A program made the translations under genes and the position numbers. A DNA stretch of 64,000 bases from positions 2,249,001 to 2,313,000 of the forward strand of contig JAUCEP010000002.1 in assembly GCA_030348875.1 (NCBI GenBank), read 5' to 3'. The notes below the pieces were generated by a model. The model saw nothing but the letters and a program-made list of their open reading frames with translations. It had not been told where the DNA came from and did no database searches. Shown piece after piece: positions 1 through 7,857 of this stretch (positions within the stretch are counted from its first letter, which is position 1; every line of letters begins with the position of its first letter). The stretch comes from Ureibacillus composti (GTDB lineage: Bacteria; Bacillota; Bacilli; Bacillales_A; Planococcaceae).

Positions 1-352
1 TAGAATTTGCGATGTCCGTATAGGTCTTTTTCTCACCATAAGGAATTTCACAGAGTGCATTCCAAACGGCAAGCTGAAAGTCTGTACCATTGTAATCAAA
101 AGGAATCGTAAACTTTTGCCGTTTTCCTTCAAGATACTGGGTGATTTCAATGGCATAAGGTTCAAGCTTTTCTTGATTTTCAATGAGAGGGCTCCCCGGA
201 AAGCGTTTTTTCGCCCATTCAGCCAATTCCTCGAATGGTTTGTCCTGTGAACCAACAAACACAAGCCCTTTAACTGTTGATGCGATATAAAAACACCAAT
301 CTTTATATTTTAACAAAGACCAAAATAGTGTAGGTTTATTCTCTGGCTTCAT
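1..352 (-). CDS. ogt: Methylated-DNA--protein-cysteine methyltransferase (Ogt-like), 3' end outside window
   Basis: About 117 N-terminal codons are present; the gene runs off the left edge before the active-site PCHR region. The translation contains the stretch FPGSPLIENQEKLEPYAIEI, then a segment ending in DFQLAVWNALCEIPYGE, which is the start of the conserved DNA-binding domain of the Ogt/AdaB family. Those enzymes remove O6-alkyl groups from guanine by suicidal transfer to cysteine. The ATG at 352 is preceded by a GGAGG-type ribosome site about 8 bases upstream. The catalytic cysteine is not in the window, so activity cannot be judged. Confidence 0.85.
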   Translation of the reverse strand, partial: MKPENKPTLFWSLLKYKDWCFYIASTVKGLVFVGSQDKPFEELAEWAKKRFPGSPLIENQEKLEPYAIEITQYLEGKRQKFTIPFDYNGTDFQLAVWNALCEIPYGEKKTYTDIANS

Positions 353-590
353 ATAATTTTCCTCCGTTACTTACGTGATCGAAATAATATCAACTCGGTC
401 CATCAAAACATTACTTCCTCTCATTATACACCCTAAAAATCTAAAACTGCGGTTGAATGAGATGAATTTGGTAAAGATGAAAAGCTCAATTTTAAACGAA
501 CAGCCAAGTATAACAGTAAAAATATTATGTAACCTAGATGGAAAGCCTTCAAAAAAGATCTTTATTCAGGGCATTTTCTTTACGAAAGAA

Positions 591-623
591 AATCGACCGC
601 TAATATTCCATTAACGGTCGATT
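591..623 (-). terminator. Stem-loop downstream of the 670-1248 gene
   Basis: Inverted arms AATCGACCGCTAA and TTAACGGTCGATT (one mismatch) enclose a 7-base loop. On the minus strand the stem is followed by a T-rich but interrupted run, so it could end transcription of the upstream minus-strand gene. Confidence 0.45.
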
Positions 624-669
624 TGTGAAATAGCATAATTTGATTGAACGGGATTTTTTTCGATGTTAT

Positions 670-1248
670 TTAAAACCCAATCATCGTTCCAATATGCTTC
701 ATATCATTTAGAATGTGTTCTTTATTACGCATCACGTCGTTAAACCACATTTCAATCGGTTTCAACATTTGCTCTTCTGGTTGTTCTTTTTTGTGTAGAA
801 CATGTACTAAATAATTAATGATTTTCGTGCGATCTTGATAAAACTTTACGCGTTGATGAAAATCACGATTTACTTCTTCATTAAAAACTTCACCTAATCG
901 GATAATTCCTGCATTCACTTGCTGTTCTGCAAAAAGCGAGGAACCAACAATGGCTAGCTTTTGATTAAATGACATTGGCAACTGTCTGAAATATGTAGAC
1001 ATCAGCTCTTCTGTATGACCCGTAATCGTTTGAAGAAGTTGCATTTGTTCAGTTGTTAAATTTTTTGTCTCTTCAAAAACTGGGATAATGGCATAAATTT
1101 GATCTAAATAATCTTTTACTTTATGAAAACGCTCCGAGCTAGAAGGTTCTCCCACTTTTACTAAGACTTCTTCCATTACATAGAGGCGTTGGAGGTAGCC
1201 AGTTAATAAAATGATTCCATTATATTGTTTGGAAGCGTTCGTTGTCAT
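670..1248 (-). CDS. Unrecognised helical soluble protein (192 aa)
   Basis: I do not recognise the family. The product is predicted to be almost entirely helical, with no signal peptide or membrane segment. ATG at 1248 is preferred over an in-frame TTG six bases upstream, because the GGGGG ribosome site then lies at a normal 9-base spacing. The gene stands alone between ogt and panF, on the same strand as both but separated from each by non-coding DNA. Codon use looks like that of its neighbours, and the long helical frame argues that it is real. Function unknown. Confidence 0.7.
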   Translation of the reverse strand: MTTNASKQYNGIILLTGYLQRLYVMEEVLVKVGEPSSSERFHKVKDYLDQIYAIIPVFEETKNLTTEQMQLLQTITGHTEELMSTYFRQLPMSFNQKLAIVGSSLFAEQQVNAGIIRLGEVFNEEVNRDFHQRVKFYQDRTKIINYLVHVLHKKEQPEEQMLKPIEMWFNDVMRNKEHILNDMKHIGTMIGF

Positions 1249-1332
1249 ATACAATGACCCCCTTTCTTCTATTGTAAACGGTCATTTCTGAAACGAATAG
1301 TAAATTATTCTTAAAAGTGACGTTTCCTTATA

Positions 1333-2775
1333 CTAAAATACATGTGGCTTTGTTTTATGCTGCGTTGCAAGGCTGACCACTACAAAGACAACCAATGATA
1401 CTAGGATTGGAAGTGTCACCGTATGCATGCCAAACACATGGGGCGATAAACGATCAATTGAAATATATAAGGCTAACCCTACGACCATTGATGAAATGGA
1501 GCCATATTTATTGGCTTTTTTCCAATATAGGCCGAATACTACAGACCATAAAAATGCCGATTCCAAACCACCGAATGCGAATAAATTTAGCCAAATTAAA
1601 AACTCAGGTGGTTTTAACGCGAAGAATACTACAGCAAGTCCAATAATAGTCGTTACCCAGAAGCTTCTCGTTTTAATTTGGTGATCTGTAGCATGTGGAT
1701 TAACAAAATTTAAGTATAAATCCTTTACAACTGTTGAACTAACTAACATTAATAATGCGTTTACGGTAGACATAATTGCGGCCATTGGAGCTGCTAATAC
1801 AATACCAGCTAAAATTGGTGGTAATACTTCTAACGTTAAAGTCGGCATCACCTTATCCCCGATTTCAATACCAGGAACCACTGGTCGGGCCAGCACACCG
1901 ATTAAATGCATACCAAACATAATCGTACCAATTCCAATTGTGCCGATAATAATTGCACGGTGTAAGCTATTTGAATCTTTATAGCTCATGGCACGAACTG
2001 CAATTTGTGGTAGCCCAATTACACCAAGTCCAATTAAAATCCAAAACGTTGATACATATAAAGGTGTTAAGGAACCGTCTGATCCAAAGGGCGATAAAAG
2101 TTCCGGATTTTCTTGCATTAAAGAATCCATAATATTGTCCATGCCCCCACCAGCAATGATGGTTGCAACTAACAAAATCACGGTCCCAATAATCATAATG
2201 GAGCCTTGCAAAGCATCGGTTAATGCTACCGCTCGGAAACCACCAATGATCACGTAGACAAGTACCGTTACAGCAAAAATAAGGAGTGCAACTGTGTAAT
2301 TTAACCCTGTTAAGGATTCAATTAAACGAGCTCCCCCAACCCATTGTGCTGTCATGGAAGCAAATAAAAAGACAATAATACTAATAGCTGAAAGTACGAT
2401 AACAACGTTGCTATCGTATCGCTTTTTTAGAAAATCAATGAGTGTAATCGCTTCATATCGTCTAGAAATAATCGCAAATTTCTTTCCTAGAATCATTAAG
2501 ACGAAATATCCTGCAGGTAACTGAGCCATTGCTAGTAGCACCCAACCAAGCCCCAAATTATAGGCTACTCCAGGACCACCAATGAAACTAGAGGCACTTC
2601 CATAAGTAGCCATCATCGTCATGGCAAGTAAAAAGCCACCCATTTCTCTTCCGCCCAAGAAATATTCTTGTAAAAATGAATTCGATAAACGAACTTGTTT
2701 ATTCGCCCAAAAGCCAATACCAAAAATAATAATTAAAAAGATGACTAAAGGAATAATAACCGACCAATGAACCAT
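1333..2775 (-). CDS. panF: Sodium/pantothenate symporter PanF
   Basis: A 480-residue polytopic membrane protein of the sodium:solute symporter family, close to the usual PanF length of about 483. About 13 hydrophobic segments are visible. The N-terminal FLGGREMGGF and ATYGSASSFIGGPG regions match the sodium-binding core of this family. It should import pantothenate, the coenzyme A precursor, driven by sodium. Its start codon overlaps the stop of the small gene upstream by one base (TAATG), so the two are translationally coupled. The pairing with a YhdT-type partner is the known yhdT-panF arrangement and supports the assignment over other SSS symporters. Confidence 0.9.
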   Translation of the reverse strand: MVHWSVIIPLVIFLIIIFGIGFWANKQVRLSNSFLQEYFLGGREMGGFLLAMTMMATYGSASSFIGGPGVAYNLGLGWVLLAMAQLPAGYFVLMILGKKFAIISRRYEAITLIDFLKKRYDSNVVIVLSAISIIVFLFASMTAQWVGGARLIESLTGLNYTVALLIFAVTVLVYVIIGGFRAVALTDALQGSIMIIGTVILLVATIIAGGGMDNIMDSLMQENPELLSPFGSDGSLTPLYVSTFWILIGLGVIGLPQIAVRAMSYKDSNSLHRAIIIGTIGIGTIMFGMHLIGVLARPVVPGIEIGDKVMPTLTLEVLPPILAGIVLAAPMAAIMSTVNALLMLVSSTVVKDLYLNFVNPHATDHQIKTRSFWVTTIIGLAVVFFALKPPEFLIWLNLFAFGGLESAFLWSVVFGLYWKKANKYGSISSMVVGLALYISIDRLSPHVFGMHTVTLPILVSLVVFVVVSLATQHKTKPHVF

Positions 2776-3035
2776 TACTTGCCCTCCTCTTCATCAAAAG
2801 GGATCTCTTTGAAGAAGATTTTTATCGAAATCCAAATGAGGATAATCATAAAAATAGTACCAGCAATACAGCTATAAAAGAACCATGCAGGAAATCCGAA
2901 CACAAATTGGTACTCTGAAGGGTTACCAGAACCTAAGCCATATGCAAATCCATACCAAATCGCAAAATTGATGATCACGAGTGCGACACCAATTAAAGCT
3001 TCACGATTTGCTACTTTAAAGCGTTTATCTTGCAA
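2775..3035 (-). CDS. yhdT: YhdT family small membrane protein (DUF997)
   Basis: 86 residues with two hydrophobic segments, the first rich in aromatic residues (NFAIWYGFAYGLG) and the second near the acidic C-terminus. This is the DUF997/YhdT family that accompanies PanF symporters; its exact role is unknown but it probably assists the transporter in the membrane. The start is TTG at 3035, with AAGGGG about nine bases upstream. It is the first gene of the yhdT-panF pair and shares one base with panF. Confidence 0.85.
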   Translation of the reverse strand: MQDKRFKVANREALIGVALVIINFAIWYGFAYGLGSGNPSEYQFVFGFPAWFFYSCIAGTIFMIILIWISIKIFFKEIPFDEEEGK

Positions 3036-3232
3036 ATGTAACTTCCCCTTTCTGTTGTCTATTTTTGTAGAAAATAATACTATAATAGTTTACTTTTTCT
3101 ATTTAAAAATTGGAAGGTGTTCTTTCATTTTCTCACTTTAGAAAATAGTTGAAAAAAAGAAAATCACTAGTATTTCATCTACTTTCTAATCAGTATTAAA
3201 CGAATAATATTTTTCATAATAAATAAAAGTCG

Positions 3233-3268
3233 AAAAAGCATTAATATTGAGGAATTAGTGCTTTTATT
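3233..3268 (+). terminator. Orphan stem-loop with T-tract between divergent genes
   Basis: Arms AAAAGCATTAAT and ATTAGTGCTTTT around an 8-base loop are followed by TTTATTTT. It has the form of a rho-independent terminator, yet it lies between divergent starts (yhdT at 3035, the secreted protein at 3344) where no gene ends. A TATACT -10-like hexamer sits just downstream at 3291-3296. Confidence 0.45.
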
Positions 3269-3343
3269 TTAAACCGTTTCAATATTTTGTTATACTAATA
3301 GAGACATCACAAAAATGTGATATTTTAGAATTGGAGGATGAAA

Positions 3344-3814
3344 ATGAAGAAACTTTCAGCAATGTTATTAGCCTTCACTTTAGTGTTCTCAAGTGTAGGG
3401 TCTGTCATACTTTTTGACGGAGTTCAAACAGCAGAAGCAAAATCTTATAAGTCGGGTAAAAAAAGCTTTAACAGTAACAATGGTAGTTCTAATAATATCC
3501 AAAATAACGATAATGGAACTGGTACATCTTCTGTTAATAAAGCTACGACAAATAATAATAATAAAACGACAGGTACAACAACTGCGAATAAAGGTGGATT
3601 CTTTGGCGGTGGCTTAATGAAAGGCCTATTTATTGGTGGTTTAGCTGGCTTACTTTTCGGTAGTCTCTTCTCAGATATGGGGTTAATCGGAAACTTGTTA
3701 GGCTTTTTAATTAACGCGGCAGCAATTGTCTTTATTGTTTTCATTTGTATAAAAATTTATCAAATGATGAAACGCAAAAAGGATAAAGAGGTAACAGACA
3801 GTTGGAAAAATTAA
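3344..3814 (+). CDS. Secreted/membrane protein with Asn-rich linker and glycine-rich membrane hairpin
   Basis: 156 residues. A signal peptide (KKLSAMLLAFTLVFSS) ends at a likely AEA site. A low-complexity Asn/Ser/Thr linker follows (about residues 35-80), then GGFFGGGLMKGLFIGG and a second hydrophobic segment, then a basic tail. The layout resembles the N-terminal half of Tim44-like bacterial membrane proteins, but the Tim44 domain is absent. ATG at 3344 is chosen because GGAGG is then 6 bases upstream; the earlier in-frame ATG at 3338 touches the ribosome site. The gene overlaps yxcD, so the two are probably co-transcribed. Function unknown. Confidence 0.7.
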   Translation: MKKLSAMLLAFTLVFSSVGSVILFDGVQTAEAKSYKSGKKSFNSNNGSSNNIQNNDNGTGTSSVNKATTNNNNKTTGTTTANKGGFFGGGLMKGLFIGGLAGLLFGSLFSDMGLIGNLLGFLINAAAIVFIVFICIKIYQMMKRKKDKEVTDSWKN

Positions 3815-4095
3815 TACTTAACGAACAAGAAGTAATTAATGCATTATGCTTATTCCATGCTCGTTTTAAAAATGTACAACCTTCTGATGTAGAAGTTGAG
3901 CTTGCCTATGACGACGCAGCTGGATTTACAGCCGAAGCCTATTTAAATGGGCAAATGGAATATTATAATACTGTTAATTTAATTACGGCGATCCGTTTAT
4001 ATTTAGAAGAACAATTAAATCGTGATTCAATGTCCGCTCGAATTGTACTAGACCTTCACGATGAAGAAGGAATTATTGCAAGAATCGAATGGTAA
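3802..4095 (+). CDS. yxcD: YxcD family protein (DUF2653)
   Basis: 97 residues, soluble and acidic. The segment ELAYDDAAGFTAEAYLNG matches the DUF2653/YxcD family of Bacillales, whose role is not known. The start is TTG at 3802, inside the end of the previous gene (13-base overlap), with GAGG about 11 bases upstream. The overlap implies translational coupling with the secreted membrane protein. A dispersed repeat begins 10 bases after the stop and is followed by a strong terminator. Confidence 0.8.
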   Translation: MEKLILNEQEVINALCLFHARFKNVQPSDVEVELAYDDAAGFTAEAYLNGQMEYYNTVNLITAIRLYLEEQLNRDSMSARIVLDLHDEEGIIARIEW

Positions 4096-4104
4096 ATAGA
4101 AATA

Positions 4105-4220
4105 CGGAGAACGTCCGTTTAGCTCCGCGACGGCAAAAACGCGACGTCCTGTCGCATTGCCGTCATAACTCACATCGTGTGCCTCAACAACTGTAGAGGA
4201 GCTGACGTTCAGAGCTAGAC
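4105..4220 (+). repeat. Dispersed 3'-UTR repeat, copy 1
   Basis: This shares its ends with a copy at 53484-53593: both start CGGAGAACGYCCGTTTAGC and end GAGGAGCTGRCGTTC...AGCTAGAC. The ends of each copy can pair with one another. Both copies begin about 10 bases after the stop of the preceding gene, in the same orientation, and both precede a rho-independent terminator. Confidence 0.7.
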
Positions 4221-4223
4221 AAT

Positions 4224-4257
4224 AAAAAGTACAATCTATTATAGATTGTACTTTTTT
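4224..4257. terminator. Bidirectional terminator between yxcD and the 4256-4522 gene
   Basis: AAAAAGTACAATCTA and TAGATTGTACTTTTTT form a near-perfect stem around a 3-base loop. The A-run on one side and T-run on the other allow termination in both directions. It serves two convergent genes and overlaps the stop codon of the minus-strand gene. Confidence 0.85.
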
Positions 4258-4522
4258 AATGGTCTAATTCGGTTTTATCAAGAAACACGGTTTTTTTCTG
4301 GTTTGTTCGAAAATCTTTTACATGATAGTAGGCGATGTTGCCATTGATTAGTTCAACAAAGAATTCAATTTCTGCAGGTTTATAAATCGGCCAGTGGGCT
4401 AAAACCAATAATCCTTCTGGTGGAGGTACTTGTTTTAAACAGTCGAGGATTTGATCATCGTCAAAGTTTAAAAAGAAATATCCTGCATCCCGAATTTTGG
4501 CTAAAATACTAAATCTCTTCAT
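4256..4522 (-). CDS. Unrecognised small soluble protein (88 aa)
   Basis: The sequence begins KRFSILAKIRDAGYFFLNFD and has an alternating pattern expected of a small alpha/beta fold. No motif that I can name is present. The ATG at 4522 has a strong GGAGGAG ribosome site five bases upstream, which makes a real gene likely. It is convergent with yxcD and shares its terminator; the SLH gene follows on the same strand but behind its own promoter region. Function unknown. Confidence 0.65.
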   Translation of the reverse strand: MKRFSILAKIRDAGYFFLNFDDDQILDCLKQVPPPEGLLVLAHWPIYKPAEIEFFVELINGNIAYYHVKDFRTNQKKTVFLDKTELDH

Positions 4523-4649
4523 GGCTCCTCCTTCATAAGTATATTAAAAACCACAATTTACTAGACTTAGATATTCTCTACTATTTTACATGAATATTCT
4601 CATATTACAACTAATTTCACCTTATTATGTAAGAATAATAAAACATCAT

Positions 4650-4692
4650 AAAGAGAAAAAGGTGGATTATGCGATGTAACATAAATCCACCT
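4650..4692 (-). terminator. Terminator of the SLH nucleotidase gene
   Basis: On the minus strand AGGTGGATTTATG pairs with CATAATCCACCT around an 8-base loop, followed by TTTTTCTCTTT. It lies 25 bases after the stop at 4717. Confidence 0.85.
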
Positions 4693-4716
4693 CTGCCCTA
4701 TTTAATTTTTACAAGA

Positions 4717-6924
4717 TTATTTAGTTGCAATATCAACGATTCGACCTTCTGTAGTTGGGTTAATTGAACCGATTGATGTTAAATGTTCTGCAAAGTTTTC
4801 CCAGTCGGATAAGCCTAGGTCCGTTACACGTCCTTCTTTATATGCAGTACCAAGTACATCATATCCATCTCCACCTTTTGCAGTGAAGGCATTTGTTGTG
4901 ACAGTGTAAGTTTTTGAATCTTCTAGATTTACATAGTTACCATTTGCATCTTTGTAAGAGATCTTCACTATACGTGAGCCAGCTGGTTTAGAAGAATCAA
5001 ATTCAACTTTTGCACCAGCAACATGTAGGAATCCACCGTTTTCTTCTGGATATTTTCCAACACTAATTTCAAATGCTGCTTTTAATTCTTTACCAGTCAC
5101 ATCCATTAACGCGATCGTATTACCGAATGGAAGAACTGTAATGACTTCACCTACAGTTATTGGGCCTTGATTGATCGCAGCACGGATGCCACCACCGTTT
5201 GTAAAGGCCATAATCACTTCTTTGTCAGTATATTTTTTGGCTTTATTTAACATGCCATCAGTAATTAAATTACCAAGAGCTGTTTCATTTTTACGAACAC
5301 TTACCCCTGAAGTATTTCCTTCGTCAGTCACTCGTGGATTAATAAGTGCTTCAGATGTAGTTGCATCAATCGGATTGTTTTGTACAGCATCTACTTTTTC
5401 TTTATATGGTTTTAATAATTCTAATGCTTTAGCATCGTCAGCGTAATCAGCCAGTTTTAATAATTCACCATCATATGCCACAACAACACCGTTTTCATCG
5501 AATGAAACATCAAGTGTTCCTAAATAATCGCTATATTGGTAAGCTTGTACGATTAATGTCGTTTCTTTTGCTTCACCTTTTGTATTTTTTGTTACAGCTA
5601 CTGGTTCTGTCAGTTGTGTATGTGTGTGTCCACCAACAATAACGTCAATTCCTTCAACAGTTTGTGCTAATGTTAAATCGTTATCAACAGCCGCAGAATC
5701 ATCGTAACCTAAGTGGGATAAGGCAATAATTTTATCTACACCTAAACCTTCGAAGGCTTTCACAGCTTTTTCAGCTTCTTTGATGTAGTTTTCAAATGCA
5801 ATGCTACCAGGCGATGAAATAGCTTTTGTTTCTTCTGTTGTTAAACCGAAGATTCCCACTTTTTCTCCATTAAGTTCTTTCACAATTCCACTATAGATTT
5901 TACCATTTGCCGGATCACTAGAAACTAAATCACTAAATAAACCTGTGAATTTTGTATCCTTTGAAAAATCAACGTTAGATGAAACAAATGGGAAGTTGGA
6001 ATCTTTAATAAAATCTACTAATGCTTGATGTCCTTCAGTAGTAGAACCTGCATCGAATTCATGGTTACCAAATGTCATAGCATCATAATTCATATAGTTT
6101 AAGAATGCTAAATCAGCCTGACCTTTAAATTCGTTGTAATAAAGTGTCCCTGTGTTCACATCACCTGCATCTAGTAATAGAGCATTCGGATTTTTAGCAC
6201 GTACTTCTTTCACAGCAGTTGCACGCTTTGGAGCCATTTCGACACGACCATGTGTATCATTACTGTGCATAATTGTTAAATCAAACGTATTTACATCAAC
6301 GTTTTCTTTTGTTTGAAGTGCTTTATAGATAAAAGTAGCCGCTTGTCCACGTGTTACAGGTGCGTTTGGTGAGAATTTTGTGTTCGACGTACCTTTTGTA
6401 ATATCGTGATCATATAGCGCTTTTACATATGCATTCCCTTCTACATCTGTAAATGGTAGGTTTTCATTATTCGCAGCTTTAATATCTAGCCCGACAGCAA
6501 TGAATTTCGCTAATTGGCCACGAGTAATCGTTTTATTCATTTTAAATGTATGATCTTCATAACCATTGATAATGTTTGCTTGCGCTAAAGCAGCAATGGC
6601 ACCGTAATAATCATGAGTTTTGGGAACGTCTTTAAAACCAGGGTCTTTTACATTTTTTGTATCTAAATTTAATGCCTTAGCAAAGATCACTGCAGCTTGA
6701 CCACGAGTTAGTGCTTTGCCAGGTTTGTATGTACCGTCAGTAAAACCTTTAATTAGACCATTGTTTGCTAAGTTAGTAATTGCTTCTACATGAGAATTTG
6801 ACGAAGTAACATCTTTAAATGATATAGATTCTGCTTGTGCAGGCGTTATTACTAGTGCAGAAGCAGCAAGAACTGAAGTTGCAATTGAAGCAGTATATAA
6901 TTTACTACGTTTTTTAGATGACAT
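4717..6924 (-). CDS. SLH-anchored 5'-nucleotidase / 2',3'-cyclic phosphodiesterase
   Basis: 735 residues. A signal peptide ends at about residue 31 (TPAQA). Three S-layer homology domains follow at roughly 33-75, 90-140 and 155-205, each with the family GYxDxTFK / TRGQxA motifs, which bind pyruvylated wall polymer. The catalytic part begins with DLTIMHSNDTHGR (about 220) and includes GNHEFDAGS (about 288) and GGHTHT (about 428), the metal-binding motifs of UshA-type metallophosphatases. The 5'-nucleotidase C-terminal domain follows, with TNGGGIRA and NTIALMDVTG. It should release phosphate and nucleosides from external nucleotides at the cell surface. GGAGGG precedes the ATG. Monocistronic, with its own terminator. 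Confidence 0.93.
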   Translation of the reverse strand: MSSKKRSKLYTASIATSVLAASALVITPAQAESISFKDVTSSNSHVEAITNLANNGLIKGFTDGTYKPGKALTRGQAAVIFAKALNLDTKNVKDPGFKDVPKTHDYYGAIAALAQANIINGYEDHTFKMNKTITRGQLAKFIAVGLDIKAANNENLPFTDVEGNAYVKALYDHDITKGTSNTKFSPNAPVTRGQAATFIYKALQTKENVDVNTFDLTIMHSNDTHGRVEMAPKRATAVKEVRAKNPNALLLDAGDVNTGTLYYNEFKGQADLAFLNYMNYDAMTFGNHEFDAGSTTEGHQALVDFIKDSNFPFVSSNVDFSKDTKFTGLFSDLVSSDPANGKIYSGIVKELNGEKVGIFGLTTEETKAISSPGSIAFENYIKEAEKAVKAFEGLGVDKIIALSHLGYDDSAAVDNDLTLAQTVEGIDVIVGGHTHTQLTEPVAVTKNTKGEAKETTLIVQAYQYSDYLGTLDVSFDENGVVVAYDGELLKLADYADDAKALELLKPYKEKVDAVQNNPIDATTSEALINPRVTDEGNTSGVSVRKNETALGNLITDGMLNKAKKYTDKEVIMAFTNGGGIRAAINQGPITVGEVITVLPFGNTIALMDVTGKELKAAFEISVGKYPEENGGFLHVAGAKVEFDSSKPAGSRIVKISYKDANGNYVNLEDSKTYTVTTNAFTAKGGDGYDVLGTAYKEGRVTDLGLSDWENFAEHLTSIGSINPTTEGRIVDIATK

Positions 6925-7143
6925 GAATAGAAACCCTCCGATGACAAATAGTTGAAAATTATGAATATCATAATCTATCCTTCTATGATACCGTAGATTT
7001 TTGGAAATAACTATGAAACTATGTAAATTTTATGTAATTTTTTCGTTAATTGGTAGAGTGGTTCTTCTGACGTAAAGGTTTTTGCTAGAACCCTCTCTCT
7101 GTGTAGACGTGGTTTAGTAGGTAGTACTGGTAAAACGGTTAGG

Positions 7144-7382
7144 TATGCGGACCAGTTCTTGCGTGAGACGAAATGGTGAATTATGCAACCAATTCCTTGG
7201 TCGAGCAGACGTGACTTATACGGACGAATTTCTGGCGTATGCGGACGAAATGGAGAGTTATGCGGACCAATTTCTGACGTAAACGGACGAAATGGTGACT
7301 TATACGGACCAATTCTGGCGCGAGTGGACGAAACAGTCACTTACGTGGCTGAATTCTGGCATATGCGGACGAAATGGTGTTT
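7144..7382 (+). repeat. Degenerate ~42-bp tandem array made of 21-bp halves
   Basis: About six imperfect units, each of two 21-base halves such as TATACGGACGAATTTCTGGCG and TATGCGGACGAAATGGAGAG plus one base. The word TAYRCGGACSAA recurs throughout. Frames through it encode only repetitive peptides on both strands and have no credible ribosome site, so I read it as non-coding. Between 6925 and 7144 I see only the upstream region of the SLH gene. Confidence 0.75.
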
Positions 7383-7462
7383 AAAGCAAACAAAGGATAT
7401 TCTTTATGAGAGATTTTATCTTTTGATGAAGCTCAAATTTCTGCCGACAAATCATGCATAAT

Positions 7463-7808
7463 GAACTTCATTACCTCTATGAAGTTCATTTTACGCTTGG
7501 TCTTGTCATGTTTTGAACTTCATCCCCTAAATGAAGTTCGTTTTACATCTGATCTTGTCTCATAATGATCTTCATACCCTAAATGAAGTTCGTTTTACAT
7601 CTGATCTTGTCTCATAATGATCTTCATACCCCCGATGAAGTTTAATTTACAAATAAGCTTATCTCTTTTTGAACTTCATCCTCTAAATGAAGTTCATTTA
7701 TTACCTAGTCTAGTCTCATTTTGAACTTCAAACCATCGATGAAGTTCATTCCACGCTTGATCTTGTCTTTTTTGAATTTCATTCCTCACATGTATATCGT
7801 TTTTAAAC
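7463..7808 (+). repeat. 52-bp tandem array, six units plus a decayed seventh, each with a hairpin
   Basis: Units begin at 7463, 7515, 7567, 7619, 7671, 7723 and 7774. The first five are exactly 52 bases, the sixth 51. Each starts with GAACTTCAT (or GATCTTCAT), a 5-6-base loop and then ATGAAGTTC, forming an imperfect hairpin. The second half is a conserved TTGATCTTGTCTCA-like stretch. The array lies between the aconitase terminator and the 42-bp array, outside any gene. Confidence 0.9.
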
Positions 7809-7816
7809 AAAAAAAT

Positions 7817-7849
7817 AAGGCAAAGTCGAATACTCGACTTTGCCTTTAT
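7817..7849 (-). terminator. Terminator of aconitase
   Basis: AAGGCAAAGTCGA and TCGACTTTGCCTT pair around a 4-base loop. On the minus strand the stem is followed by ATTTTTTTG. It lies nine bases past the aconitase stop. Confidence 0.9.
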
Positions 7850-7857
7850 ATTGCTAA

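Noticed and set aside
375-614. 79-codon plus-strand frame
   Set aside because: No ribosome site, no recognisable pattern, and the end overlaps a hairpin that serves the opposite strand.
7011-7461. Overlapping frames on both strands through the 42-bp array
   Set aside because: Repetitive peptides only, no ribosome sites, and they contradict each other on opposite strands.
7463-7808. CRISPR-like array
   Set aside because: The whole 52-base unit is repeated, with no variable spacers, no leader and no cas genes.
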